In this document: one piece after another, positions 1-10,563 of the stretch
Position numbering within the stretch: the first letter of the stretch is position 1
Layout of the letters: the number at the start of each line of letters is the position of its first letter
Assembly (NCBI RefSeq): GCF_030272615.1
Contig: NC_081412.1
Span: forward strand, 669,442,852-669,506,851
Source of the DNA: Cryptomeria japonica
Taxonomy: Eukaryota > Streptophyta > Pinopsida > Cupressales > Cupressaceae
Length of the DNA stretch: 64,000 nt
Direction of reading: 5' to 3'
Notes under the pieces: model-generated
Seen by the model: the letters and a program-made list of their open reading frames with translations, nothing else
Told to the model about the DNA's origin: nothing
Databases searched by the model: none
Position numbers and translations under genes: made by a program

Positions 1-107
1 CCAGTCAACTTAATGATTATAGGGAAGATGAAGGCATCATTAACCCTCTTAAAGTGTGTCTTTGCATTTGTTAGATTGAGTTGGGAATAATATTCCCATA
101 TCTTCTT

Positions 108-923
108 CTATCCCTCTTTCTCTCCTAACTGCCCTTCTACTTGTAGGCCTGGAAACTTTCCAGCTCTGGCAGCTACCCAAATGACATAGGACATGAAAAA
201 GAACTTTTGGGTGTACTGCACCTCCTTCATCTGCTTACAAATGTTGTCGAAAAGGATTTGTGACCAATCAAAGTATTGCTTTCCTATCAATATGGTACTC
301 ATAAATTGGAACATTGAAGGATGGAAATTCTTGCAGTCAGGCTTACCGAAGGCCTTGTTGAGCATGATAATCAAGTCCCTCTGAGGGTCTTTGAAGTCTA
401 CCCTTAGGATCTTTGTAGCCTTGAGCCCTATTTTCCTCTCCTCTTCCAACCAGTTGGTATTCATGTGTCTTTTGCTAGCTGACACCTTCTCATTCCATGT
501 TTTCAAGGCCTCTTCTTCTGTTAATAAGAATGCCCCTTCCCTAGTTAGGATTTCGAAGATGAACCCTAGCATATCCGGTGACAAGTCAATAACAATCTTT
601 CCATGTGCATCCATACACTTTCTTGTCTCTAGATTGTTTAATGGAGCTATGGTCATTATAAACTCAGGTGCTTGAAGGGACTGTGGGAATACAGTAGCTT
701 CCACAAGACCCAACCTCTTTATTCTTCGGTGGAGAGCATCTAAGTTAGGTTTATCCAATTTGGTTGAAATATCCCCAATCTCTATGTGTCCCACTTCGGT
801 GTCCGTGACCCATCTAATTTGATCATCCAACTTTGAAACATGAACCTGTCCTTGATATTGGTACTTCATGGTGGCTGGAAGACTGTCAATTTCTTTACCT
901 CTCTTATTGGTGAATGAGTCCAT
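108..923 (-). CDS. LTR-borne ORF1, N-terminal part, unknown function
   Basis: An open frame of 271 codons starts at a real ATG (921-923) and ends at an in-frame stop near 108. The second copy of the repeat (10564-13117) continues the same protein well past this point, so this is the N-terminal third of a longer protein with a premature stop. I recognise no catalytic motif. The protein is mixed alpha/beta in composition, with a charged middle (LTEEEALKTWNEKV) followed by a basic helix. Extra ORFs of unknown function are known in plant Tat/Ogre gypsy elements, normally between LTR and gag. Here the ORF lies inside the duplicated terminal region. This copy keeps its ATG, whereas the other has ACA at the aligned codon. 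Confidence 0.55.
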   Translation of the reverse strand: MDSFTNKRGKEIDSLPATMKYQYQGQVHVSKLDDQIRWVTDTEVGHIEIGDISTKLDKPNLDALHRRIKRLGLVEATVFPQSLQAPEFIMTIAPLNNLETRKCMDAHGKIVIDLSPDMLGFIFEILTREGAFLLTEEEALKTWNEKVSASKRHMNTNWLEEERKIGLKATKILRVDFKDPQRDLIIMLNKAFGKPDCKNFHPSMFQFMSTILIGKQYFDWSQILFDNICKQMKEVQYTQKFFFMSYVIWVAARAGKFPGLQVEGQLGEKEG

Positions 924-1009
924 CTAAGCAATATAACCTGCAAGCAAAGCACAAATTTTAGTCCTCAATATTAAACGTGATTCATGATCCACTTCAGGAC
1001 TTCGAGGTC

Positions 1010-1800
1010 CCAAGGTAAGCAAAAAGGAAAAGGGCTCAGAACTCCAGGGTTCCGGGGTTCCGGGCTCCAAATTTGGGATGATCCGGAACTTCGAGGATCC
1101 GGGGTTCTGGGGTGGGATGGAAGGCAAAACCTAAAACTCTGGGGATCCAGGGTTCCGAGGTGGGATGGAACAAGAAACCCCGAAACTCCAGGGATCCGAG
1201 GTGGATTGCAAGGGCACGCCGACAAACAACAAAAACCAAAAAGAATAAAAAGGACAAAAAACATGAAAAGACATCAAACCAAGAAAAATAGAAGGAGAGA
1301 TAACTAATTCACCAACTTGGTGAATTGAAAATCAAATGGATGCCAAGAAAGAGAGCGTGGGAGTTCAGAGGTTCGCGGCTTGGAGCTAGGGAGGAGAAAC
1401 TCTGGATGCACAGATGAACTTGAAAAGTTCATTATCTCATATATATAGCCTCCCAAAACCCTTCTGTACGAAAACCATAAACATGACCCCGGGACTCCGG
1501 GCTTCCAAGGTGGGATGGAGAAAAAACATAGGCACCTCGGAACTCTGGAACTCCAGAGTTCTGAGATTGAAAGACCCAAGACCTTGGGACTCCAAAGTTC
1601 CAAGGTCAGAATAGCAAAGGACCTCAGGATTCTAGAGTTCCGAGGCAAAACCAAAAGGGACCTAAGGGCTCCGGGACTCCAGAGTTCTGAGGTCGACACA
1701 AAAAAAAAAACCTCGAGACTCCGAAACTCTGGAGTTTCAAGGTAAAAAAAACAAAAGGGACCTTGGGGCTTTAGGACTTCGAAGTTCCAAGGTCAATAGA
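1010..1800. repeat. G-rich palindromic minisatellite in gypsy LTR
   Basis: Two blocks (about 1010-1210 and 1480-1800) consist of degenerate units built on GGACTCCAGAGTTCCGAGG. Each unit is partly self-complementary (GGAACTC with GAGTTCC). The right-hand LTR copy has matching blocks at 13195-13455 and 13725-14075. Overlapping open frames here in all six frames are by-products of the repeat. Confidence 0.7.
1440..1447 (-). promoter_or_regulatory. TATA box of gypsy LTR (3' copy)
   Basis: TATATATA lies in the minus orientation, followed downstream (leftwards) by the LTR leader and ORF1. The same octamer is kept at 13681-13688 in the other LTR. Its distance from the LTR start, about 440 bp, fits a U3 promoter. 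Confidence 0.5.
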
Positions 1801-1881
1801 AAAAAGAAGAAACCAAAAAAAAGGGGGCCATATTTTGACTCAAGGAAACCAAATGGGGAAATAGATATGCTAGGCATAACA

Positions 1882-2916
1882 AATGGTGACTATATGGGAA
1901 AAATGACTATAGGAAATTTAGAACTTTAGAATCTCTGGTTAACCTGATACGTAAGGCTATTATCACTCAAAAGGATGTATAAGAATTTTAAGATGAATAA
2001 GTGATTTGAACAAACAACCAAGATGAGAAATAGACATGATCAACTCTTAAGTGTGTGTGTATGATTTATTACTCCATCATTTCAATAATGTAGATAGGCA
2101 AAGGAAACTGGGTGCAAGTTACATAGGTGAAGTCTTTAATTGTGTTTCATGCAAGGTTATCATGGGCATAGCTCTGCTGCCAGCTAGGCATTTATAGCCC
2201 CGACAGAGATACCTCTGGCTTCCATCAAGTAGTGCTCCACTGCCAGCCAGACGTCCATAGCCCCAGTGGAGGTTACTTGAAACACCCATTTGAGTTGCTT
2301 AAGAAGATCATTTATCTTATTATTTCTTTTCGTCTCTCTTTTTTGATAGAGATTTATAGGATATAGAGAATGACTTCTTTCTTCAATAATCTCAAAGCAA
2401 CTTCTAAACATTGAAGTTTGATGACCGGGTTGGAAGCCACGGTGGTTAACATAAAACACCTTGACTTTGAATTTTTCACTTGAGACCCAGTTTATCTGTT
2501 ATCTCATTAAACCTTTTTGATGTATCTTAATTTGATGTTAGTGCTAAGTTTATCAAGCTAGCCTTTTCCAAATTGAAAGTCAAAAACTCATATCATATTT
2601 AAACGATTATATACCACTTTGAATGAGTATAGACAAAGGTTTCAAACTCAAACAAATTACAATGAAAATATAAGTAGCAGAGAGTCGAAGTCTCTCAGAA
2701 TTTGGAAAAATGTTATACAAAGGATACTTACTTCCCTTCAGAATCTTCAAGAACAAACATATACCCCGACTCAACAAACAAAAGAAGAAACAAGCAAGGA
2801 AAACAAAAACAAAAGGGAAAACACACAATCAAGGCCCAATGAAGCACAACCAAAAAGAAAAACAATTAACCACTATATACAATAGGTCAAGCTTTATTAA
2901 GGATTTAATCAAAGTA
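1882..2916 (-). other. Untranslated stretch between integrase and 3' LTR
   Basis: No recognisable domain. It includes an imperfect tandem duplication of about 48 bp at 2165-2275 (units containing CTGCCAGC and ATAGCCCC). A purine-rich run on the coding strand at 2321-2346 could be a relict or internal polypurine tract. A short minus-strand open frame at 2184-2459 spans the duplication and resembles nothing I know. Confidence 0.5.
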
Positions 2917-3798
2917 CTACTTGAGGAACTGACCATTGGCAGGCAATGGTACCAGTTCTCCAGTTAATGAGCTCAACCTAAAAGTGTTCTCACCTAGAAT
3001 TTCAGCTATTTGGTAAGGACCTAACCACAACCTTTCAAACTTGTGATGATCACCTTTCTTTTCCTTGGCCTTATCCCATAACAAGACTAGGTCAGAGATC
3101 CGTAAAGCTTTTACCTTGGCTCTTTTATCAAACCATTTCTTAACAATGGCTTGGTGCTTGGAAAAGTGTTGTAGCATATTAATTCTTTTTTCATCAAGTC
3201 TTAACAAGTTTAAGAGGTGAACCTCTACCTGATCCTCAATATCAAGTTCTTTCCTTAATTGGAGGACTGGTATTTGTAAGTTAATTGGGAAAATAGGGGT
3301 CTGGCCACAGACAAGGTAGTATGGAGAAGTTCCCAGGGCAGCTTTTATTCTCATTCGATCAGCCCACAAGGCATATCTCAATTGATTATGCCAATCCCTA
3401 GGATTTTTCTTGAGTAGCTTCTTGATGACATCTAGGATGTTCTTGTTTGTGGATTCAGCTACCCCATTACCTTGCGGATAATAGTTGGATGAAAATTTCA
3501 ATATCACTTTATATTGGTATGACCATTGCATCAATTGTGTGGAAGTAAAAGAAGGACCATTATCACATACCAAAGCGAATGACATACCAAACTTGGTGAC
3601 AATATACTCTTCAATGAATTTCAGGACTACCTCAGTAGTAGCATTGCGGTAGGCTATGGCTTCCGTCCACCAATTACAATAATTTGTTGCTGTAAGAATA
3701 AACTTATGTCCTATAGATAAATTAGGGTTAATAACTCCTACAAAATCTGGGGCCCATTGAGCAAAAGGTCTTACCTCAAACACTGGTTGGAGAGGCAT
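2917..3798 (-). pseudogene. int: Gypsy integrase core and C-terminus
   Basis: This is the rve-type core, which inserts the cDNA into the chromosome. The three acidic residues are visible in DFVG (near residue 19), CDNGPSF (near residue 100) and GVAEST (near residue 135). After the core come a long helical stretch and a segment with LWLGPYQIAEI near the end, the usual gypsy integrase tail (GPF/Y-like module, GPY here). The final residues run to a stop at 2917. The segment is uninterrupted for 293 codons. An in-frame stop at about 3844 separates it from the zinc-binding part. Confidence 0.9.
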
Positions 3799-3846
3799 AG
3801 CAAGATTTCTTTCTCTAGAGGTTGTAGTTTGACACGTATGGCAATG

Positions 3847-4053
3847 TCAGACATGTTCATGAGTATCCTTAAATATGTTAGGCCAATAATATCTAGCCTT
3901 CAAAATTTGATGTGTAGTGGCATTAGCTGACCCATGACCTGTACCATATTTCCTGTGAAATCCCTCAATCATATTATGAGCTTCTTGATGATCAAGACAC
4001 CGAAGGTAAATACCCTCATAATTTTTTCTATAGAGTGTTGAATCCTTGATCAT
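3847..4053 (-). pseudogene. int: Integrase N-terminal zinc-binding region (H2C2)
   Basis: The motif EGFHRKYGTGHG gives the two histidines. The matching cysteines (CHTC) lie just beyond the stop codon, at about 3825-3843. RARYYWPNI-like context (ARYYWPNIF) is typical of the linker in plant gypsy integrases. One stop cuts the domain between its histidine and cysteine halves. Confidence 0.8.
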
Positions 4054-4302
4054 ATAATTAGCACTCTTGAGCCTTAATGCTCATCTTTGCATAGTTGTCA
4101 ATCCCTTAGGACACCTATTATTTAATAATACAAATACCAAATCTATGTACCAAGGGTCCTGAGTAAATGACTTCAATGTATATTGTTGGCACTGGATTAG
4201 AGGGATGTCGGTCACCATGGCCTGAGATAATCCTTGGCCTCAGACTAATTTCATTGGATGCATCTCTAAGTCAAATTCTTGTAATATTGCCATCCATTTC
4301 CC

Positions 4303-5562
4303 TCATCGTTCTCCCAGTTCAGACTGCATGAGTAGCGACTTTACTGCTTGGTCAGGAACGATCGCATAGATTTTACTCCTTAGGATGTAATGTCTAAACT
4401 TCTTGACCACTCTTACTAATGCAAAGGCCTGCTTTTCAAGAGAAAAATATCTAACCTCAGCACTTTTGAAAGGAGAACTCATAAATGCAATAGGCTTCTC
4501 ATCTCCTGCTTGCCTCTGCGTCAAAACAGCTACCCTAGAGTGTAGCGAAGCAAAATAATATATGTAAAACGATAGTGTATAATCTGGGCTAGTTAGTACA
4601 GGAGCTTCAGTGATGGATTTCTTGATCTGGGTGAAAGCCTCTTTTGCTTCAGTTGTCCATTCAACCTTAGCATCCTTCTTCATCATTTCATTCAAAGGCT
4701 TGACTATTTCTGCAAACCCAGTAATGAATTTTCTCACAAAATTGATCTTTTCGAAGAAAGATCTCATCTCTTTTTTACTACCGAGCATTTGTATTTTTAA
4801 TAATGCTTCTACCTGATCTAGGTCTATAGAGATCCCCCTCTCAAAAATTACGTGGCCAAGTAACTTTCCTTCAGCCACTCCAAACACACATTTCTTGGGA
4901 TTAAGGGAAATCCCATATCTCCTACACCTCTCTAACACCTTTATGAGGTGGTCTGGGTGATCTTCCCTGATTTTAGAAAATATCGTCAAATCATCCATAT
5001 AAATAATAATGGATTTTCCAATCAGTTCTTTGAATGTTATGTCCATCGCTCGCTGGAAGGTTGCCCTAATATTAATTAATCCAAATGGCATTCTTTTATA
5101 TGCATACATTCCCCACTTCATTGTAATTGTCGTCTTCATATGATATTCATAATTTACCAACACTTAGTTATATCCTAAATAACCGTCTAGAAATGACATC
5201 TTTTGTGAACCATTCACAATTTTTAATACTTCATCCAAAGATGGGAGTGGGTAATTATCTTTCTCAGAAGCTTTGTTGAGATTGCGAAAATCCATGCAAA
5301 GCTGTATTTCTCCATTCTTTTTCTATACTGGTACTAAATTAGCAACCCAAGTAGAATGTCGTACTGGAAAAATTATCTTAGCGGAAAGTAACTTTTGCAC
5401 TTCCTTGAAGATCAAAGGTTCTATCAGTGCATTGACAGGACGTTGTTTTTGCCTGAAGGGTTTTATGTTTGGCTTTAGGGGAATCGCATGGGTGATAATC
5501 ATTGTATCGAATGTCTTTAAATCTTCATACCCCCATGCTATTACATTGATGAATTCTTTCAA
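4303..5562 (-). pseudogene. rt: Gypsy reverse transcriptase and RNase H
   Basis: RT copies element RNA into cDNA. The fingers region starts with a PLKPNIKPFRQKQRPVN stretch near 5470. The palm has KRMPFGLINIRATFQRAMD and the active site IIIYMDDL near 5005. The attached RNase H follows, with PLNEMMKKDA, then RYFSLEKQAFALV near 4450. The usual first RNase H aspartate appears lost (FYIYYFAS where a D is expected). In-frame stops lie near 5320 and 5165; the second directly precedes the residues VLVNYEY, where the family normally has a glutamine. Frame is otherwise continuous. Confidence 0.9.
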
Positions 5563-5589
5563 GATCTGTATCAGCTTTTCTCTTTCACC

Positions 5590-6507
5590 TTAAGTGCAAA
5601 TCTTCCCAGTATAAACAATTTTCTCTTGTCCTTTAGGACCAATATTATGAGGCTTGTATTTTCTAGCATTTGAGTCGGTTGTTAATATCTCTTTTACTCT
5701 CGAGTTTGAATCGAAAAGTCTCTCCAAGGTGACCATCCCTTTAGGAATAACATTGGTTGGCAAATCCAAAATATCCACGTTACCTTCGTTATTGAAATAA
5801 TTCGATTTATCTTCCTCATCAATAATTTGATCTTCAAAAGCCCCCGAATTGGTGAGAAAAGCTAAGATATGGGCACCATCTAAGAAAACTTGGAAATGTT
5901 TGATATTATCAGGCACCGTAGGTGTAAAGATTAATTCCACCGAAAACTTCTTTAAAGGGGATTGGCTTACTGGTTCTAATGTACTAGCAGCTACAACCAG
6001 TGCATCGGGTATTGCATTTACTTTCCTAGGTACTAGTTGAATGTCAAAAGCCTCAAAATCTTCAATCAGATCCCACACTCTATTCTGATATGCTGCTAAC
6101 CTCTTGTCATGGCACATGTATTGGCTTCGCACTTGTTTAACCACCAACTCTGAATCTCCTTGCACCTTTAAACACTTTGCTCCTTTCTTATGAGCGAAAA
6201 GTAATCCTCTAATTAAAGCTTTGTACTCCATTACATTATTAGTACAAGGGAATTGAAGTCGGTAAGAAGCTAAAAGGGTTTTCCCTTTTGGGTTGGTTAA
6301 CTCTATGCCTGCTGCGCTGCCTTGTTTGGATATTGACCCATCAAACTTTAAAAACCATATTTCATCTTTTGGTTTCTTCATATTTTTCACCTTTGGGTCA
6401 ATGCTGAGGTCAGATCTCGGAGAGAATTGTTGCTTCTCAAGCTCAAGACTTTGTGATAATTGAGTTTCTTCAATCCCTGGTTGTATAAGCACTTCAATTG
6501 TATTCAA
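5590..6507 (-). pseudogene. Additional RNase H domain upstream of RT
   Basis: A stand-alone RNase HI fold precedes RT. The catalytic acids are visible in WFLKFDGS (residue about 55), NVMEYKAL (about 92), QGDSELVVKQV (about 117) and the PDALVVAA end of the domain (about 167). This matches the archaeal-type aRH acquired by Tat/Ogre elements more than the RNase H attached to RT. After it comes about 130 residues of linker (LERLFDSNSRVKEIL) leading into RT. In the Tat/Ogre elements I know, aRH normally follows RT-RH; here it sits between protease and RT. The family identity of this domain is confident, but the lineage assignment is an inference. Confidence 0.8.
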
Positions 6508-6516
6508 AACAACCTC

Positions 6517-7053
6517 TTATTTAGATTGAGGTTGAAATTTGGATTGTGTTTCTTCCTTCTTAAGCTCCAGAGGAACCTCTCCCTCTTCATTTTTAACAAC
6601 CTTAACCGCAAGAACTTCATGGTTGTACTCTTTAGGTAAGGTAATCTTGTTGATGAGCTTGATTATTTGAGACTCTGATTTGACACCTTGAACTTTCCCC
6701 ATATTGTTGGTGTGATCTTCTTCCTCGAATGGGACCAGATTCATCAACTTTGTGATCTCATTCTGACATGGGATACATGAAACTTCTAAGTGTTCCTCAT
6801 GGTGTATCTGACACCACTTCGATAGCAGCAATTTTTGTATCTTAATAGTACTTCCTAATAAGCACATTCCTTGTTGTACTACTATAACGAACTCTTTCAC
6901 TCGCCCTCTATATGCAGTCTTGTTGGTTTGAGATGGTTGAAGTGGGGTTGGTGTAGAAAAAGTAAGAATCTCATTAACTCTGTAAACCCCTGGGCTTACC
7001 TCAGCAAATGCCACTTCACTAAGAGCACCATAATCCGTGACCAATTTCTTCAA
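6517..7053 (-). pseudogene. Protease-RNase H linker of gypsy polyprotein
   Basis: This is a 178-codon open piece in the polyprotein frame. It contains a cysteine-bearing motif (HHEEHLEVSCIPC) resembling a broken zinc site, then a Lys/Glu-rich tail. I recognise no enzyme. It joins the protease (right) and the upstream RNase H (left), with a single stop on each side. Confidence 0.55.
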
Positions 7054-7176
7054 TTTAGGCTTACTATCAATTCAAATCCAGTTGCTCACCCCTTTCCAAG
7101 GAAGCCATAAATAAGTAAAACAAGTTGAGAAATATCCTCCCAATGTCTTGGACTAATCTCTACTGAGAAGCATCCC

Positions 7177-7533
7177 TTATACTTCTGGAATATCTACCAC
7201 TTGAATGTCAATATAACGAGATATTCGAGGATCAGTGTCTAACTGGATATTTACATCTTTCAATTCTCTAATGACATTAACCTCTGTTTTGTCTAATTGT
7301 ACTACCTTACTATTTGCACATACTGGTTGAAGTCCAAGTTGTTGGCATATAAAGTAAGGCATCACATTTCCTGAAGCTCCTGAGTCCACCAAATAGTTAT
7401 GTAAATTCTTGCCACATATCTTCAAACTTAGTAAAAATGGTGGATTTTCTATTGCATCATTACTAACATTAGCGTTAACTTCATTAAAATCCACCATCTT
7501 AACCTCATTACTCTGTGATTCTAACATCTCCAA
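7177..7533 (-). pseudogene. pro: Gypsy aspartic protease
   Basis: This retropepsin-like domain matures the polyprotein. The active-site motif is LVDSGASGNVMP at about residue 50, followed by the hydrophobic strand typical of the family. The length of 118 codons is normal for a retropepsin monomer, which works as a dimer. An in-frame stop precedes it on the gag side and another follows at 7177. Confidence 0.85.
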
Positions 7534-8202
7534 CTTCCTAAGGAGAGCCTTCTTCTATTTGGGGCAATACCTCAATACTTCCATTAAGGACATAGTAGTG
7601 GCAGTCCTTTCCATCTCTTTAGTAACATCAAATGATCCTTTCAGAACATAATCTTGCCCCTAAACTTGCTTAGGGTGTGTTCCTTGGAAAGCTTCAGGTG
7701 GACGAGGATTGTTGCTCACATTAGTGTCCAGGGGTACAAACCTACCCGTCGGGGGAGGTGGCTCTGTTAACGAAGCCTTGACTTGACTTCTAAGATTATA
7801 GTTGTTCCTAGTCTGAAAGGCCTGAGCATCGTATATGCATGGTTCACCATCAGCTTCAGCTTGAAACTCTTTACACAAGAAAGTATCAACCAACATGATA
7901 GTATTAACCTTATCCAGTTCATCATTGGAACAAAATTTGGGCTAAGAGTCAGCTTGAGCAATTCCTATGATTTTCTCAAACTGTGCATAATTAACCTCAG
8001 AATGGGAAGTCATGTCATGCAACCTGCACCAATTTGTTAGTAGATTCATATCAGCAAGGTTAACACTTTGTGTGTGGTTTGGGTTATCCCATGCATCCAG
8101 GTGGTCATGGTTCACCCCACCATTATTCAGACCCATATTCCATTGTCTATTAAAAGGTTTATTATTGTACCTTTGATTTTGGTTCTAGTTATTGTAGTTT
8201 TG

Positions 8203-9477
8203 CTAATTATTATATGATTGAGATTGATTATACCCTCCTGGTGGATTCATCTTTAGCTGGCTCAAGTCTGAAGTAACCTGCAAGATCATTTTCTTCAAGG
8301 CCTCTACTTCAGCAGATATATGGGATCCTTGATTCTCGGGTGCCGTAGTTGGAAGTTGGCTTGTTAAATGCATATTGTCAAATTGTTGATTTTCGGCTTG
8401 CGGCTGACTAGCATACTGCATCTGAGTGGGAATGTTATTAGTACCATTTTGCCAAGTCGATGCTTGAGCTACGAGCTGTTGACTTGCTTGTGGTTGGGGT
8501 GCATAAATTGGCATGGGGTTCATTATTTGGGCACCAATAGGTAGAGATGAGGGTATACTTGGGAGTTGATTGTAATTTCCTTGATTCACCTTTGTGGGTA
8601 AATTATATCCGATCCCTCCTAGGATTTGATTCAACTCCTGGTTCATGCTAATTTCTAATGTGAAGACTTTCACTAAGGTATCCCTTTGATCTTGAGGAAC
8701 ACTCTTTTTAATGAACATAGCAGTCCAAGGGTCAACAGCTCTCAGATATGAGTCGATGGTTACATTAGGTGCTACCTGGTAAGGGGCTTGAAGCCTCTTG
8801 AATGCCCTTTGGAAGTTAGTATTAAAAGTCATTAATGGCTCATTTGGCAATTTCTTAAGAGAAGCAAACTGATGGTATAAAGACCCAGGGTCTACATACA
8901 CTCAAAATTGATCAATGAAGGCCTTCTCCAAAAGATCCTAACCTGTGATGGAGTTTGTAGGTAGGGTTAAGTACCAATTGTATTCAGTCTCCCTAAGTGA
9001 ATATGGGAGGAGTCTACATACTACATCTTGATGTTCAATATGATTACAACCAATCACATATTTGAATGCTTCAATATGTTCATCAGCCATTTGTCCACCT
9101 AGATAGTAAAATTTGCTGCAAAATTTGTCAGGGTTTCTAGGTAGGTCATGTATACCCCTTGGTATGGTTCCTAGTAGTGTAGTATCTTGGTTGAAGTAAG
9201 CCATCGAAGGTAATAATGCTGAACATTGAGTTACAATAGGTGCATCGATAGGTTGATGACTAGGGATTAGTTGTTCTCTTACGTTGGGTATGGATGACTG
9301 TACTGGTGAGGATGTTGATGGTTGTTTCTTAGCTTTGGCCTTCTTCCTCCTAGTGGCAGGTCCTAATTCAACTAAGTCAGATGGTGAAGAACCACTCCTC
9401 AAGACTCGATGGAATCTCTCTGGAGAAAAAGATGATATACGATCTAGCTTAGTACCTGAATTACCTGGAAATACCAA
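8203..9477 (-). pseudogene. gag: Gypsy gag (capsid)
   Basis: The Retrotrans_gag-type capsid spans roughly residues 115-300: CRLLPYSLRETEYNWYLTL, then after a stop at about 8936 YHQFASLKKLPNEPLMTF and FNTNFQRAFKRL. The N-terminus is Ser/Lys-rich (ATRRKKAKAKK). The C-terminal third is Gln/Pro/Asn-rich with repeated QPQA blocks, and I see no CCHC zinc knuckle. Two small in-frame pieces at 7942-8136 and 7660-7896 bridge to the protease. Confidence 0.85.
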
Positions 9478-10360
9478 ATGTGGTTCACCTACGAGGGGTT
9501 TAGTCTATGCCCTCCTTCTAGTACCAGTTTTTGTTGACGAGTGTTTTGACACACCCACCAACAGTCAAGTAGTTTATGCAAACACTCACCACCTCTCTTG
9601 AAAAGTAACGGGTTTAGAATAACTCACTACCCCAAGGTCTCTATAGTCGGGTCTCGATGGTGATGGATAACTCAATGGATGATGTGGTTATATCTATAAA
9701 AGGGGCCTGCTGGTTAGAACTAAATCTCGCTGGTTTACAAACAATTGTGCTTCCTTTTTTTCTTTTTTGTATTTTACGGTTTAAGACTCTCTGGGGAAAT
9801 AAAATGTGAAGAGTAAGGGAAACAATAAAATAACAATGAAAATCAATACGATGACAACTCAATAAACTATTCAATTAGTTCCCTGCAATTTGAGCAATTA
9901 TCAAATATTATCCAAGTTAGCATTCAACAACGAACTTCCATAAAACCTGCAAAATCATCAATTTCACAAACCTGTGGACATAGAATCATCAACAATATGG
10001 CCTATCACAATAATTCCCATACACCACTGACATGCACAATATGGTTCATATCATAATAGACAAAAAGATTATCATGTTGCTAAATCAAAATAATAGACGT
10101 TACCAATTACACAGAACAATTTGGTAGAATATAGATGTAAATCAGGCAATCTACAAGATGCTTTTCATATTAATCACCATGAATGTATAGCAAAAATAAC
10201 TCAAACTTCTTACCAATCTGCAAAAATCTCTAAGTGGGCCACAAATCATCAATTTGGGGACCCTTACAAATGAATTCAACTTCTCAATCTATAGAAGTTT
10301 TTCACCTTATTATTTAGGAAATAACTCTACCCTAAATTAAGAACTAAAATTAGGAGTCGC
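9478..10360 (-). other. Gypsy leader between 5' LTR and gag
   Basis: AT-rich and without a supported gene. The gag frame stays partly open upstream of 9477 to about 9560. The 5' edge abuts the proposed LTR end at 10361. Minus-strand bases 10360-10351 read GCGACTCCTA, which I propose as a decayed primer binding site. Confidence 0.45.
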
Positions 10361-10563
10361 TGTTAACTTGCAAGTGTCTGCCTGGACACTCCACTTAACA
10401 ACTATGAAGCGGATGCTACATGAGCACTACGAAGACCATGCTGGGTGAGCCACATTTTCGTAACTATGCAGGATTTTCAAAATTGGAACTTTGAGTAAGA
10501 AGAGCAGTTTCAAAATCAAGAAAAAAAAGCTTCGCTATCTTTAGCACTTGTGTGCCTAGCTTT

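Larger units (their letters stand above)
1..1881 (-). repeat. 3' LTR of gypsy element, cut by window start
   Basis: This stretch repeats nearly base for base at about 12201-14157 in the same orientation, and the similarity stops abruptly after the shared end CATAACA. Read on the minus strand the repeat therefore begins TGTTATGCC. It holds a TATA box, G-rich minisatellites and the start of ORF1. Similarity is still running at base 1, so the copy continues outside the window. I see no clear polypurine tract at 1882-1910, which leaves the exact border slightly uncertain. Confidence 0.7.
2917..9477 (-). pseudogene. gag-pol: Ty3/gypsy gag-pol polyprotein, stop-riddled
   Basis: All recognisable pieces (gag, protease, an upstream RNase H, RT, its own RNase H, integrase zinc region and core) lie in one minus-strand frame over 6.5 kb. 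They are separated by single stop codons rather than frameshifts. The order read on the minus strand is gag 9477-8203, protease 7533-7177, RNase H 6507-5590, RT 5562-about 4900, RNase H to 4303, and integrase 4053-2917. The catalytic residues seen are protease DSGA, RT YMDD and integrase D-D-E. The first gag residue at 9477 is not an ATG codon; similarity to gag cannot fix the true start, which probably lay further upstream. The element presumably supplied its own reverse transcription and integration before decay. An RNase H domain beside RT suggests the Tat/Ogre side of the family. Confidence 0.9.

Noticed and set aside
971-1745. Pro/Ser/Arg-rich open frames on both strands in the gypsy LTR
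   Set aside because: All six frames are open over the G-rich minisatellite. No consistent frame between the two LTR copies.
2619-2967. Plus-strand open frames rich in Lys, Gln and Asn
   Set aside because: They run antisense to the untranslated end of the gypsy element and overlap the integrase terminus. No similarity or start context.
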